Source: Nocardioides sp. YR527 (GTDB lineage: Bacteria > Actinomycetota > Actinomycetes > Propionibacteriales > Nocardioidaceae). From it: a stretch of DNA of 64,000 nucleotides. The position numbers were made by a program, and so were the translations under genes. The stretch spans positions 124,001-188,000 of the forward strand of contig NZ_FNFN01000010.1 of assembly GCF_900101045.1 (NCBI RefSeq), written 5' to 3'. This document shows positions 1 to 7,654 of this stretch, one piece after another. Every line of letters begins with the position of its first letter. Position 1 is the stretch's first letter. The notes below the pieces were generated by a model. The model saw nothing but the letters and a program-made list of their open reading frames with translations. It did not search any database and was not told where the DNA came from.

Positions 1-2
1 AG

Positions 3-830
3 CGGTGGCGGATCGGGGAGCCGTACGCCGACATCGCCGGCCGCACGGTCAGGATCCGGCTCCGCCGGGCGGGCGTGCTGCGCATGCCGTCGGGGGCCGT
101 GCTCGCTCCCCGGCCACCTGCGTTCCGGCTGCTGGAGGGCCGGGTGCCGGAGTGGCACCTCCCGGCCAAGGCCGTCCTCGCGCCTGCGGCGCTGCTCAGC
201 ATCGGGCTGGTCCTGGCGCTCGCCTTCGGTGCCGCCGGCGGGATCGCGGGGGCGGTCGGTGGGCTGGTCGGCGGGTTGTGGGCGCTGTGGGTCGCGTACG
301 TCTATCGGGATGGCACCCGGATCGCCTCCCAGCTTCGCCGGCGCCCGACGGTCGGGGCGGTCGGGGCGGCGGTCGCCGACGCGCTGAACACGACCGGACA
401 GACCTCGGTCGGCGCCGCCGGGCTCGAGATCGCGGTGGACACCGATGGCAGCTACCGGCTGCATCTGGCCGGGGTTCCCGAGGAGGAGTCGGCGCTCTTC
501 GCCGCCTCGCTCGAGGAGGCCCTGGCACCGATCGCCGCGCCCCGCTACCTGGTCGCGCGTCCGGTCGTCGGTGACCTGGACGCCCTGGAGAGGCTGCGGC
601 TGGGAGTCTCGGGCAGGCACGCCGCGAACGCCGAGGCCTGGCACGCGGTCCCCGTCGCCCTCGGCCGTCGCGCCGCCGACGCGAAGGCGTTCCACGCCGC
701 CTGGGAGCACTGGGTCGGCGGCTCCGGCCTGCTCTACACCGGTTCCCCCGAGGGCGCCGGCGTCCTCACTGCCCAGCGCGGCACCGACCCCTTCGACGTC
801 ACCGCCGTCATCCGCCGCCACTGGTCCTGA
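3..830 (+). CDS. C-terminal part of an unidentified membrane-associated protein (5' end outside window)
   Basis: The reading frame is open from the left edge to a TGA at 828-830, so the gene probably starts outside the window; a GTG at 75 is an internal candidate start but has no clear ribosome binding site. The visible part has two hydrophobic segments back to back (about codons 60-100), followed by a basic stretch and a soluble C-terminal domain ending in a conserved-looking block (LLYTGSPEGAGVL ... DPFDVTAVIRRHW). I do not recognise the family securely; the C-terminal block gives a faint impression of the tail of actinobacterial helicase-like proteins, but no helicase motif is visible here. 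The next gene lies 85 nt downstream on the same strand. Confidence 0.6.
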   Translation, partial: RWRIGEPYADIAGRTVRIRLRRAGVLRMPSGAVLAPRPPAFRLLEGRVPEWHLPAKAVLAPAALLSIGLVLALAFGAAGGIAGAVGGLVGGLWALWVAYVYRDGTRIASQLRRRPTVGAVGAAVADALNTTGQTSVGAAGLEIAVDTDGSYRLHLAGVPEEESALFAASLEEALAPIAAPRYLVARPVVGDLDALERLRLGVSGRHAANAEAWHAVPVALGRRAADAKAFHAAWEHWVGGSGLLYTGSPEGAGVLTAQRGTDPFDVTAVIRRHWS

Positions 831-915
831 GGCCGAGACGTCGGCTACGTCGGCCGAGACGTCAGTTCTGGCGATCGAGTTGTCAGCTGTGGCGAGCGGT
901 CCGAGGGTTGAACGC

Positions 916-1692
916 ATGGACCCCGACACCCGGCACCTGCACGCGTCCTCCTTCGGCACGGCCGCGACGGCGTACGCAGCACATCGCCCCGACTACGCCC
1001 ACGACGCCGTCCGATGGGCTCTCCACCCGGCCCCCGGGACGCGGGTCCTCGACCTCGGCGCCGGCACGGGCAAGCTGACCGCGACCCTCGCAGCGGTGGG
1101 CGCCGACGTCACGGCCGTCGAACCCGATCCGGAGATGCTCGGCGAGCTGCGGCGAGGGCTCCCGAAGATCGTGGCGCTGCCGGGGAGCGCCGAGTCGATT
1201 CCCCTCCCGGACGCGTCGGTCGACGCGGTCGTGGCCGGCAACGCGATGCACTGGTTCGACATGGCGGTCGCCGGACCCGAGATCGCCAGGGTGCTGGCAC
1301 CCGGCGGCGTGCTCGCCGGGTTGTGGAACACGTTGGACGACGACGTGGACTGGGTGGCCGAGCTGGCCCGGGTCAGCGGCCCCGCCGCGATCGGGCCCCG
1401 GGACACACCCGCGAGCTGGCGTACCGAGACCGCGGCCCTGCATCTGCCGACGACGACCGCCCCGGCCCGGTTCGGCTCCCCGGAGCAGCGCGGGTTCCCG
1501 CACGGCCAGCGCCGCACGGCCGACTCGCTCGTGGCGACGCTCGGCACCAGGGCCGGGATGCTGGTCATGCCCGAGGCCGAGCGGACGTCCGCCCTTTCCG
1601 GCATCCGGAGCTACCTCGCCACCAGAGCGGAGACGGCGGGCGAGTTCACCCTTCCGATGGTGACCTGCGTGCTCCGCGTCCGACGACTCTGA
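916..1692 (+). CDS. class I SAM-dependent methyltransferase
   Basis: A 258-aa protein with a Rossmann-type methyltransferase fold. Motif I (VLDLGAGTGKL) near residue 43 binds S-adenosylmethionine, the acidic residue at the end of strand 2 (VEPDPEML) follows, and NAMHWFD near residue 113 matches the motif seen in UbiE/Methyltransf_11-type enzymes. The N-terminus (FGTAATAYAAHRPDY) is the usual opening of this subgroup, which supports the ATG at 916; the same frame stays open upstream but is out of character with the family. The substrate cannot be told from the sequence. It lies alone between the membrane protein and a secreted protein, and both gaps exceed 80 nt. Confidence 0.85.
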   Translation: MDPDTRHLHASSFGTAATAYAAHRPDYAHDAVRWALHPAPGTRVLDLGAGTGKLTATLAAVGADVTAVEPDPEMLGELRRGLPKIVALPGSAESIPLPDASVDAVVAGNAMHWFDMAVAGPEIARVLAPGGVLAGLWNTLDDDVDWVAELARVSGPAAIGPRDTPASWRTETAALHLPTTTAPARFGSPEQRGFPHGQRRTADSLVATLGTRAGMLVMPEAERTSALSGIRSYLATRAETAGEFTLPMVTCVLRVRRL

Positions 1693-1841
1693 GAGCCCGT
1701 TCCTCACATCGCCCGCGTTCTGGCCCCCGGGACGACAGGTTTCTGTCAGATCGTGGACACCGGTGCCAGAATCTGGACTGATCCCAGACGGAGCCGATCG
1801 GTTGGCTTGTCACGACAACCCACCCACTGAAGGGAAACATC

Positions 1842-2309
1842 GTGACCTCCACCATCACCCGACGCATGGTCGGCGCCGTCGTGGCCACCGGCCTCGCCGC
1901 CACCGGCACATTCGCCATGTCCGGCATCGCCAACGCCGAGGTCGGCACCGGCAACACCGCCGCCTCCTCGGTCTCCGCCCAGGCGACCCAGAACTTCGGT
2001 CTCTCCACGACCGAGGCCAAGGTCATCCAGGGGAAGGTGCTGAAGAAGTACGGCTACACCGGCACGAAGTTCCCGGGCAAGATCGACGGCAAGCTCGGGA
2101 CCAACAGCTGGAAGGCGTTCCAGGTCTACCTGAAGAAGGACTACGGCTACGCCGGCAAGATCGACGGCGACCCGGGGAAGAACACGATCAAGGCGCTGCA
2201 GCGCCTGCTGAGGCACCAGGTCGGCGCGAAGCTCACCATCGACGGTGACGCCGGGCCGAAGACGCAGGCCGCGTTCAAGAAGTACGCGTTGAAGCTCAGC
2301 AAGCCCTGA
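1842..2309 (+). CDS. secreted peptidoglycan-binding-like protein
   Basis: A 155-aa secreted protein. The first 32 residues form a signal peptide (basic TRR, hydrophobic core, AxA-like cleavage near IANAEV). The mature part has two similar segments, KIDGKLGTNSWKAFQVYL and KIDGDPGKNTIKALQRLL, followed by a third, TIDGDAGPKTQAAFKKYAL. The D-G-x-x-G-x-x-T/S-x-x-A-hydrophobic pattern is that of PG_binding_1 repeats, which bind cell-wall peptidoglycan. No catalytic domain is attached, so it is probably a wall-binding accessory protein. It starts with GTG at 1842, preceded by a good ribosome binding site (GAAGGGA, 1827-1834). A strong hairpin follows the stop codon. Confidence 0.8.
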   Translation: MTSTITRRMVGAVVATGLAATGTFAMSGIANAEVGTGNTAASSVSAQATQNFGLSTTEAKVIQGKVLKKYGYTGTKFPGKIDGKLGTNSWKAFQVYLKKDYGYAGKIDGDPGKNTIKALQRLLRHQVGAKLTIDGDAGPKTQAAFKKYALKLSKP

Positions 2310-2327
2310 TCCCGTACGCCTCCTGAC

Positions 2328-2359
2328 ACCCGGCCGCCGGCGAGATGCCGCGGCCGGGT
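2328..2359. terminator. bidirectional hairpin terminator
   Basis: A perfect 10-bp stem, ACCCGGCCGC (2328-2337) with GCGGCCGGGT (2350-2359), and a 12-nt loop sit between two converging genes. There is no long T tract, as is common in high-GC actinobacteria. Its position suggests it ends transcription from both sides. Confidence 0.65.
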
Positions 2360-2360
2360 C

Positions 2361-3113
2361 TCACATTTCCGCGGTAGGCGTCCAGGTGGGGAACTTGGCG
2401 GTGCGGCCGTCGCCGGAGGAGCGGCCGGTGAGTCGGCGGTGGATCCAGGGACCGACGAACTCGCGGTAGTAGGCCAGTCCCTTCTTGCCCGCCGCGGCCT
2501 CGAAGTCCAGGTCCCACCAGCCCTGCGGGACCTCGACGCCGAGCGAGTCCAGGACGCGGGCGGCGACGCGGTGGTGGCCGCGGGCGTTCATGTGGAGCCG
2601 GTCCTCGGACCAGAAACGACCCTCCATGAGGGTGGTGTCGGGCCAGTTGTAGGCGCGCACGATGTCGTCGCGGTGGGCGACGCGCTGCTCGACCAGGTCG
2701 CAGAGCTCGTCGCCGCGACGCTGGAAGACCTTGCCGAGCGGCAGCCGGGCCGACGGGTTGGCGCCGGAGAGCAGGATCAGCGTGATCCCGTTGGCGTCGC
2801 AGGCCTCGAGCACCGGCTGGAGGAGGTCGGCGATCGCGTTCGCGTCGGCCTTCGGGCGGAGCATGTCGTTGCCGCCGCCGTTGAAGGAGAGGTGGGTCGG
2901 CTTCAGCGCCAGCGCGGCGGGGAGCTGCTCTTCCACGATGGGGCGGATCAGGCGCCCGCGGATGGCGAGGTTGGCGTACTCCACCCGAGTGCCCGAGGCC
3001 GCCCAGCCCTGGGCGACCAGATCGGCCCAGCCGCGTACGTGACCGGTAGCGGTCTCGTCGCCGACTCCTTCCGTGAACGAGTCGCCGATCGCGACGTAGC
3101 GCACTGCCTCCAC
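2361..3113 (-). CDS. SGNH/GDSL-family lipase or esterase
   Basis: An approximately 250-aa SGNH hydrolase, likely cytoplasmic since no signal peptide is visible. Block I (YVAIGDSFTEGVGD) carries the nucleophile Ser, LAIRGR has the block II Gly, FNGGGNDML is block III with the oxyanion Asn, and the Asp-x-x-His pair is in EDRLHMNARGHHRVA. The family hydrolyses ester bonds; the natural substrate is unknown. I prefer the GTG start at 3113, which follows a strong GGAGG six bases upstream and puts the GDS motif at the usual distance from the N-terminus; an ATG at 3149 is the alternative and adds 12 residues. Confidence 0.87.
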   Translation of the reverse strand: MEAVRYVAIGDSFTEGVGDETATGHVRGWADLVAQGWAASGTRVEYANLAIRGRLIRPIVEEQLPAALALKPTHLSFNGGGNDMLRPKADANAIADLLQPVLEACDANGITLILLSGANPSARLPLGKVFQRRGDELCDLVEQRVAHRDDIVRAYNWPDTTLMEGRFWSEDRLHMNARGHHRVAARVLDSLGVEVPQGWWDLDFEAAAGKKGLAYYREFVGPWIHRRLTGRSSGDGRTAKFPTWTPTAEM

Positions 3114-3245
3114 GAGTCCTCCAACCCAGTCAACCGTTGCCAGATCCATTGCCAGCCTCTGGATTCTAGTCCGCCCGGGGTCTGACCGTGACATCCGTCC
3201 CTGGGCTGACGTCGCAGCTGCCTCGGCTCCTCTACGGTGGGGTGC

Positions 3246-4472
3246 GTGGAGGAGTTGGTACGGCCCTGGCGGCTCGGCCCGCGAGGGCGACGGTGGTTCG
3301 ACGTCCTGCTCGCCGGCACTCTGTTCCTGATCATCCCGTTCTACGCCATCCAGGCCATGGTCAGCGGCGGCGCGGCCAAGGACGTCTCCAGCACGAACCA
3401 CGTCGCCGATCTGGTCCTCGTGGTGATCCAGCTCGTACCGCTGCTGTGGCGCCGCCGGCACCCGGTGATCGTCTACGCCATCGTGGCCGGAGCCTGCGGC
3501 CTGCAGGTGCTCCTCCTCGACTATCCGCTCGTCTCCCAGGTCTCCTTCCCGATCGCCGTCTACTCGGTGGCGCGCTACGCCCGGCCGCGCTGGGGCCTGG
3601 CCGCGCTCGCGGTGGGCCTCTTCGGCTCCTTCCTCGGCGCCTACGACTGGCTCGGCGCCGTCGATGCCGCCTCCAACGGCACCGCCCAGGACGAGATCAA
3701 CTGGAGTACGTACGTCCCGGTCGTGCTCTCGCTGGCCACCTTCCCGGTGGCCGCCTGGGCGCTCGGCGCGCTGGCCCGCACGAGGGCGGCGTACGTCGAC
3801 TCCCTGATCCAGCGCAACGAGCAGCTGCGCCGCGAGGCCGAGCAGCGCGCCGAGCTCGGGGCGACCCAGGAGCGGGCGCGGATCGCGCGTGAGATGCACG
3901 ACGTCGTGGCCCACGGGCTGAGCGTGATCGTGGTCCAGGCCGACGGCGCGCGCTATGCCGCCGAGCAGGATCCGACCCTCGCCCCTAAGGCATTGGAGAC
4001 CGTCGCGCAGACCGCCCGGGAGGCGCTGGCCGAGATGCGGCAGCTGCTCGGCCTGCTGCGCGACGGGGACGCGCTGACCCGTCCACAACCCCGGCTGGGC
4101 GACATCGCGACCCTCGTCGAGGAGACCCGGGCCGGCGGCATGGAGCTGGCCGCGCATCTTCCCGAGCCGGGACTCGCTGTGCCGGAGGGGGTCGCGCTGA
4201 CCGCCTTCCGGGTGGTGCAGGAGTCCCTCAGCAACGTACGCAAGCACGCCGGTCCGGGCGCCGCGGCCAGGGTCACCGTGACGGCCGAGGAGGGCAGCCT
4301 CACGATCGAGGTCATCGACGACGGTCGAGGTGCCGCCGCGAACGCGACCGATGAGCCAGGCGGGCTTGGGCTGGTCGGCATGCAGGAGCGCATCTCGGCC
4401 CACAACGGCACGCTCGAGACCGGCCCGGCATCCGGCGGTGGCTTCCGTGTCTACGCAAGACTCCCGCTATGA
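3246..4472 (+). CDS. sensor histidine kinase (HisKA_3/NarL-linked)
   Basis: A membrane sensor kinase of about 408 residues. The first 180 residues contain five or six hydrophobic segments and no large extracellular loop, then comes a short coiled coil (about residues 185-210). The dimerisation box ERARIAREMHDVVAHGLSV holds the phosphorylated His at residue 218. The ATP-binding domain follows, with VVQESLSNVRKHA (N box), VIDDGRGAAAN (G1) and GGLGLVGMQERI (G2). The GTG at 3246 has a GGTGGGG-like ribosome binding site; a GTG at 3237 in the same frame is possible. The response regulator gene overlaps its 3' end (ATGA), so the two are translated together. The signal sensed is unknown. Confidence 0.93.
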   Translation: MEELVRPWRLGPRGRRWFDVLLAGTLFLIIPFYAIQAMVSGGAAKDVSSTNHVADLVLVVIQLVPLLWRRRHPVIVYAIVAGACGLQVLLLDYPLVSQVSFPIAVYSVARYARPRWGLAALAVGLFGSFLGAYDWLGAVDAASNGTAQDEINWSTYVPVVLSLATFPVAAWALGALARTRAAYVDSLIQRNEQLRREAEQRAELGATQERARIAREMHDVVAHGLSVIVVQADGARYAAEQDPTLAPKALETVAQTAREALAEMRQLLGLLRDGDALTRPQPRLGDIATLVEETRAGGMELAAHLPEPGLAVPEGVALTAFRVVQESLSNVRKHAGPGAAARVTVTAEEGSLTIEVIDDGRGAAANATDEPGGLGLVGMQERISAHNGTLETGPASGGGFRVYARLPL

Positions 4473-5128
4473 CGATCCGTGTCTTTCTCGTGGACGACCA
4501 GGAGCTGGTCCGGGCCGGTTTCCGGATGCTCATCGACTCCCAGCCCGACCTGAGCGTCGTCGGTGAGGCCGGCGACGGCCAGGAGGCGGTCGCCGCGCTG
4601 GGCCGGACCGGGGCCGACGTGGTCCTGATGGACGTACGCATGCCGCGCATGGACGGCGTCGAGGCGACCGGTCTGATCGCCGGCCGCGAAGGCGCACCGA
4701 GGGTGATCGTGCTGACCACCTTCGACCTCGACGAGTACGCCTTCGCCGCGATCCGGGCGGGCGCCGCGGCGTTCCTGCTCAAGGATGCGCGGCCCGAGGA
4801 CCTGCTCACCGCGATCCGCACCGTGCACGCCGGCGACTCGGTCGTCGCGCCGAGCACCACCCGGCGCTTGCTGGAGCACTTCGCCGCCGCCGCGCCCGCG
4901 ACCGCCGGACCGGCTGTCGAGGGGCGGCTGGAGACGCTGACCGAGCGTGAGCGCGAGGTGCTCACGCTGGTCGGTCGCGGCCTGTCCAACACCGAGATCG
5001 CCGAGACCTTCGTGGTCGCCGAGGCGACCGTGAAGACCCACGTCGGCCGGCTGCTGGCCAAGACGGGTTCTCGTGATCGCGTCCAGCTGGTGGTGCTGGC
5101 CTACGAGACCGGCCTGGTCGGCCGCTGA
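4469..5128 (+). CDS. NarL/FixJ-family response regulator
   Basis: A 219-aa DNA-binding response regulator, partner of the kinase whose stop codon it overlaps (ATGA). The receiver domain (1-120) has the acidic pair VDD (9-10), the phosphorylated Asp55 in VLMDVRMP, a Thr in VLTTFD and a Lys in FLLKDA. The LuxR-type HTH (about 150-215) reads LTEREREVLTLVGRGLSNTEIAE ... ATVKTHVGRLLAKTGSRDRVQ. Its targets are unknown; the neighbouring lipoprotein gene is convergent and so is not an obvious target. Confidence 0.95.
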   Translation: MTIRVFLVDDQELVRAGFRMLIDSQPDLSVVGEAGDGQEAVAALGRTGADVVLMDVRMPRMDGVEATGLIAGREGAPRVIVLTTFDLDEYAFAAIRAGAAAFLLKDARPEDLLTAIRTVHAGDSVVAPSTTRRLLEHFAAAAPATAGPAVEGRLETLTEREREVLTLVGRGLSNTEIAETFVVAEATVKTHVGRLLAKTGSRDRVQLVVLAYETGLVGR

Positions 5129-5143
5129 CCCCGTCGGACCAGG

Positions 5144-5695
5144 TCAACTGGTCGGCTCCGCGTGGTCGGTGGGCGTGTGGACGATGTCGAAGTAGACGGA
5201 CTTGTCGTTCTCGTCGGGGAAGACCCGGTAGGTGAACTCGTCCTCGGTCAGGGTGACGATATCCGAGTCGCGCTCGAACATGACCTCGCCGGCCTCGTCC
5301 TTGGCGACGATGTGGCGGGTGCTGCCGTCCTCGGTAACGGTCCAGTCGCCCTGCATCTTCGGGGAGTCGTCGAGGTTGTACATCGTGAACGTGCCGCCCC
5401 CGTCGAAGTAGGCCCAGCCGACGAAGGTCGACACGTTCTCGTCCTCGAGAGGTACGTCCTTCCCGTCCTGGTCCACCGCGCCGGTCGTCTCCCACGCGGT
5501 CGAGGCGAGGACGTCGGAGGGGGTCGCGGTCCGGGTCGACTCAGCGGCCTGCTGGGACGACCCGGCCTGCTCGGAGCCCGAGGCGGCACCGTCGTCGGTC
5601 GCGCCGCAGGCGGCGAGCACAGCCGCGGTGGCGAGGGCGGCGACGGAGGTCGCGAGGAGACGGACGGGGCGAGTGGTGAACGTGGAATTCTTCAT
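5144..5695 (-). CDS. DUF4822-like lipoprotein
   Basis: A 183-aa lipoprotein. Residues 1-29 are a lipoprotein signal peptide with the lipobox LAAC (Cys30 is the lipidated residue), then a Ser/Ala/Gln-rich linker to about residue 60. The rest (WETTGAVDQDGKDVPL ... GWAYFDGGGTFTMYNLDDSPKMQGDW ... EFTYRVFPDENDKSVYFDIVHTP) matches the pattern I know as DUF4822, a small beta-rich domain of unknown function. The gene is convergent with the response regulator; only 15 nt separate them, and a weak hairpin (GACCAG/CTGGTC, 5137-5153) overlaps its stop. Confidence 0.8.
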   Translation of the reverse strand: MKNSTFTTRPVRLLATSVAALATAAVLAACGATDDGAASGSEQAGSSQQAAESTRTATPSDVLASTAWETTGAVDQDGKDVPLEDENVSTFVGWAYFDGGGTFTMYNLDDSPKMQGDWTVTEDGSTRHIVAKDEAGEVMFERDSDIVTLTEDEFTYRVFPDENDKSVYFDIVHTPTDHAEPTS

Positions 5696-5812
5696 GCCTC
5701 AACGATCGCCCGATCGTGGCCCGCGGCCATCTGGCAACGGGCCACGTTCGGATAGCCGATCGGATGATCGGCGATCGTCTCTCGAGCTGGATCCCAGCTC
5801 AGTCGGGCTGCT

Positions 5813-7075
5813 TCAGATGCGGCGGCTGAACCGAATCCGACCGTCCGGGAGCCGCTCATAGGTGTAGTCGGGATCGTGGATCCGGCGATGGTCGCTCGCA
5901 CACAACAGGACCATGTTCGCCAGGTCGGTCTTCCCATCCTCGGACCAGGGTTTCAGGTGATGGGCTTCGGTCCAGGCCGCCGGGGCGTCACAGTCCTCGG
6001 CCTGGCAGCACTTGTCTCTCAGCCGGAGTGCTCGGTGTTGGACCGGATACGCCAACCGGGCGGTTCGGCCGAGGTCGAGGATCTCGGAGTCGGTGCCCAG
6101 CACCACCGGGACCAGATCTGCGTTGCAGGCCATTCGGCGGGCCTCCGCGGCGGTGATCTGCTCGCCGTCGAACCCGAGGGCCGCGGTGCCGAGGTCGGCA
6201 CGGAGCTGGTCGAGGCTCATGGTGATGAACACCGTGGTGCCGTGGCCACCGTGGCGGGGGAGCTGGTCGACGTCGTAGGTCTCGATGACGCGGGCGAACG
6301 CCTGGCCGAGGAGCCGGTCGTAGGGTGCTTTGCGGCCTTTGCCCTCGGCGGAGAGTTTCCGGGGCTGCGCGAGGGAGTCCAAGAGGGTGCGGAGCCGCAG
6401 CCCGACTGCGCGGGAGACCCTCGCCTGGATGTCGATGGTGCCGTCGCCGTTGTCGCGGGAGGAGTAGAAGGTGCGCCGTTGGGCGTGCTCCTCTTCCCGC
6501 TGCAAAGCTTTGGCTTCGGCGGCCTCGAATCGTTCGGGGTCGATCTCGGCCAGGATCCGTTTGCCGACGATCCGCAGTTCGTTGGCGGTCAGGCGACCGG
6601 CGTAATCCGCGAGGAGCTTCTCGGCGAGGATCAGGTCCTCGGCACTGGCGGCCGGGCCGACCTCGATGGCATCGAGCGCCTGGGTGATCACCCGGGCCTT
6701 GTCCTGGGACACCATCCCCTCGGCGAGTCCGTCAGCCACGAGGTCGTACTTCGCGACTGCCGCTGCGAGCTTGATCTGGGAGCGGGCCACCGCCTTGTCG
6801 ACGAGGAGCTCGGTCCGCATCCACCCCGAGGCGTCCTTCGCGCCGGTCTCCGCGGCGATGTCGCCGGCCGTGGCGAGCACCCGGAGCTTCAACGCGGTCT
6901 GTTGGGCTTGGAGCTTCTCCAACCGCTCCAGCAGGTCCTTCTTCTGCCCGGTGCGCCAATAGACAGGGTCGGAGGCGAGGAGTTCTTCGAGGGTGGTCTC
7001 GATGGCGGCCAAGGCAGCCTCGATCGCATCACCGGGGTTGGTGCCCCAGGGGTCGATGTCGCGGCCGAGACTCAT
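5813..7075 (-). CDS. DUF222 (13E12-type) protein with C-terminal HNH endonuclease domain
   Basis: A 420-aa protein of the family called 13E12 in mycobacteria. The DUF222 helical region covers about residues 25-300. The C-terminal HNH nuclease has paired Cys (KCCQAEDC), the first His pair in TEAHHLKPWSEDGKTDLANMVLLC and a closing ASDHRRIHD, so the beta-beta-alpha metal fold looks complete. These proteins occur in many copies in actinobacterial genomes; their role is not established, and some copies are linked to repeats such as REP13E12. The 580-nt stretch upstream of this copy is indeed rich in inverted and tandem repeats. Start ATG at 7075. Confidence 0.92.
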   Translation of the reverse strand: MSLGRDIDPWGTNPGDAIEAALAAIETTLEELLASDPVYWRTGQKKDLLERLEKLQAQQTALKLRVLATAGDIAAETGAKDASGWMRTELLVDKAVARSQIKLAAAVAKYDLVADGLAEGMVSQDKARVITQALDAIEVGPAASAEDLILAEKLLADYAGRLTANELRIVGKRILAEIDPERFEAAEAKALQREEEHAQRRTFYSSRDNGDGTIDIQARVSRAVGLRLRTLLDSLAQPRKLSAEGKGRKAPYDRLLGQAFARVIETYDVDQLPRHGGHGTTVFITMSLDQLRADLGTAALGFDGEQITAAEARRMACNADLVPVVLGTDSEILDLGRTARLAYPVQHRALRLRDKCCQAEDCDAPAAWTEAHHLKPWSEDGKTDLANMVLLCASDHRRIHDPDYTYERLPDGRIRFSRRI

Positions 7076-7204
7076 CGCTGCCCTCTCTTTCAGAGGTGTG
7101 CTGTGATGTGTCTGATTCTACGCCTTCTGCCCTCATTCATCCATCTATTTTCCCTGCTCAGACTGCACTTTCGCGGTGAGCGAACGGCATCGCTTCTGTG
7201 GATG

Positions 7205-7280
7205 GTAAGTGGCCCGAAGGGCCACCCTCCACCCCATCAACCCCACGCATCCGAAGCACGAATCCGCTGCGCCACACCCG
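7205..7280 (-). other. degenerate tRNA-Pro-like sequence
   Basis: Read on the minus strand from 7280, the segment opens CGGGTGTGGCGCAGCGG, the usual 5' end and D arm of an actinobacterial proline tRNA, and is followed by CGTGC-TTCGGAT-GCGTG, a 5-bp stem with a 7-nt loop whose middle bases would be anticodon CGG. The T arm is only suggestive (GGGGTTGAT) and the acceptor 3' strand does not pair, so this is not a functional tRNA as read. It may be a decayed tRNA fragment or a chance likeness. Its 3' end runs into a short hairpin, GTGGCCC-GAA-GGGCCAC. Confidence 0.3.
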
Positions 7281-7310
7281 GGCCGCCGCCCCGATAGCCA
7301 GCCAAATCTT

Positions 7311-7401
7311 TTCTCGATCTGGTCCGGAGTCCAGGACCGCGAAGCGGCCGGCGAAGCCGGCGGGCCGAAGGCCCGTCCTTGACGCCGGTCCAGATCGAGA
7401 A
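7311..7401. repeat. long imperfect inverted repeat with nested hairpins
   Basis: Arms 7311-7337 (starts TTCTCGATCTGG) and 7375-7401 (ends CCAGATCGAGAA) pair at 24 of 27 positions. The loop itself contains two smaller hairpins, GCCGGC-GAA-GCCGGC and GGGCC-GAA-GGCCC. It is non-coding and sits upstream of the DUF222/HNH gene and downstream of the monooxygenase gene, both on the minus strand. It could be a transcription terminator, a repeat unit of the HNH family or the remnant of a small mobile element. Confidence 0.7.
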
Positions 7402-7516
7402 CACCCTCAAAGCAAGGGTCGGCGGCCCACGGCGCCCATGAAGAAACAGTCGTCAACCGATGTGCTTCATATGGCCGCCACAACCCCAACTCTCGGGGAT
7501 CAGACGCAGAGCGACC

Positions 7517-7650
7517 GTGTTGGTCTCGACACGCTCGCTAGCGCTCGCGGCTCGACCAGCGGGGCGGCTCGACCAGCGGGGCGGCTCGACCAGCGGGGCG
7601 GCTCGACCAGCGGGGCGGCTCGACCAGCGGGGCGGCTCGACCAGCGGAGG
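7517..7650. repeat. dispersed REP-type element with a 17-bp tandem array
   Basis: GTGTTGGTCTCGACACG (7517-7533) is followed by six copies of a 17-bp unit containing GGCTCGACCAGC, starting at 7549, 7566, 7583, 7600, 7617 and 7634. The same two motifs recur at 13.99-14.13, 29.16-29.29 and 36.08-36.12 kb, always between genes. Only this copy has the tandem expansion. It ends five bases before the stop codon of the monooxygenase gene. Confidence 0.85.
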
Positions 7651-7654
7651 CCAC

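Noticed and set aside
7205..7280. Functional tRNA-Pro gene
   Set aside because: The acceptor stem and T arm do not pair, so it is listed only as a degenerate likeness.
5876..7297. A long open frame opposite to the DUF222/HNH gene
   Set aside because: It is the antisense shadow of a gene with clear domains; its translation is Gly/Val/Asp-rich without motifs, a usual effect of high G+C.
7549..7650. CRISPR array
   Set aside because: The 17-bp units are contiguous with no spacers, so this is a plain tandem repeat.
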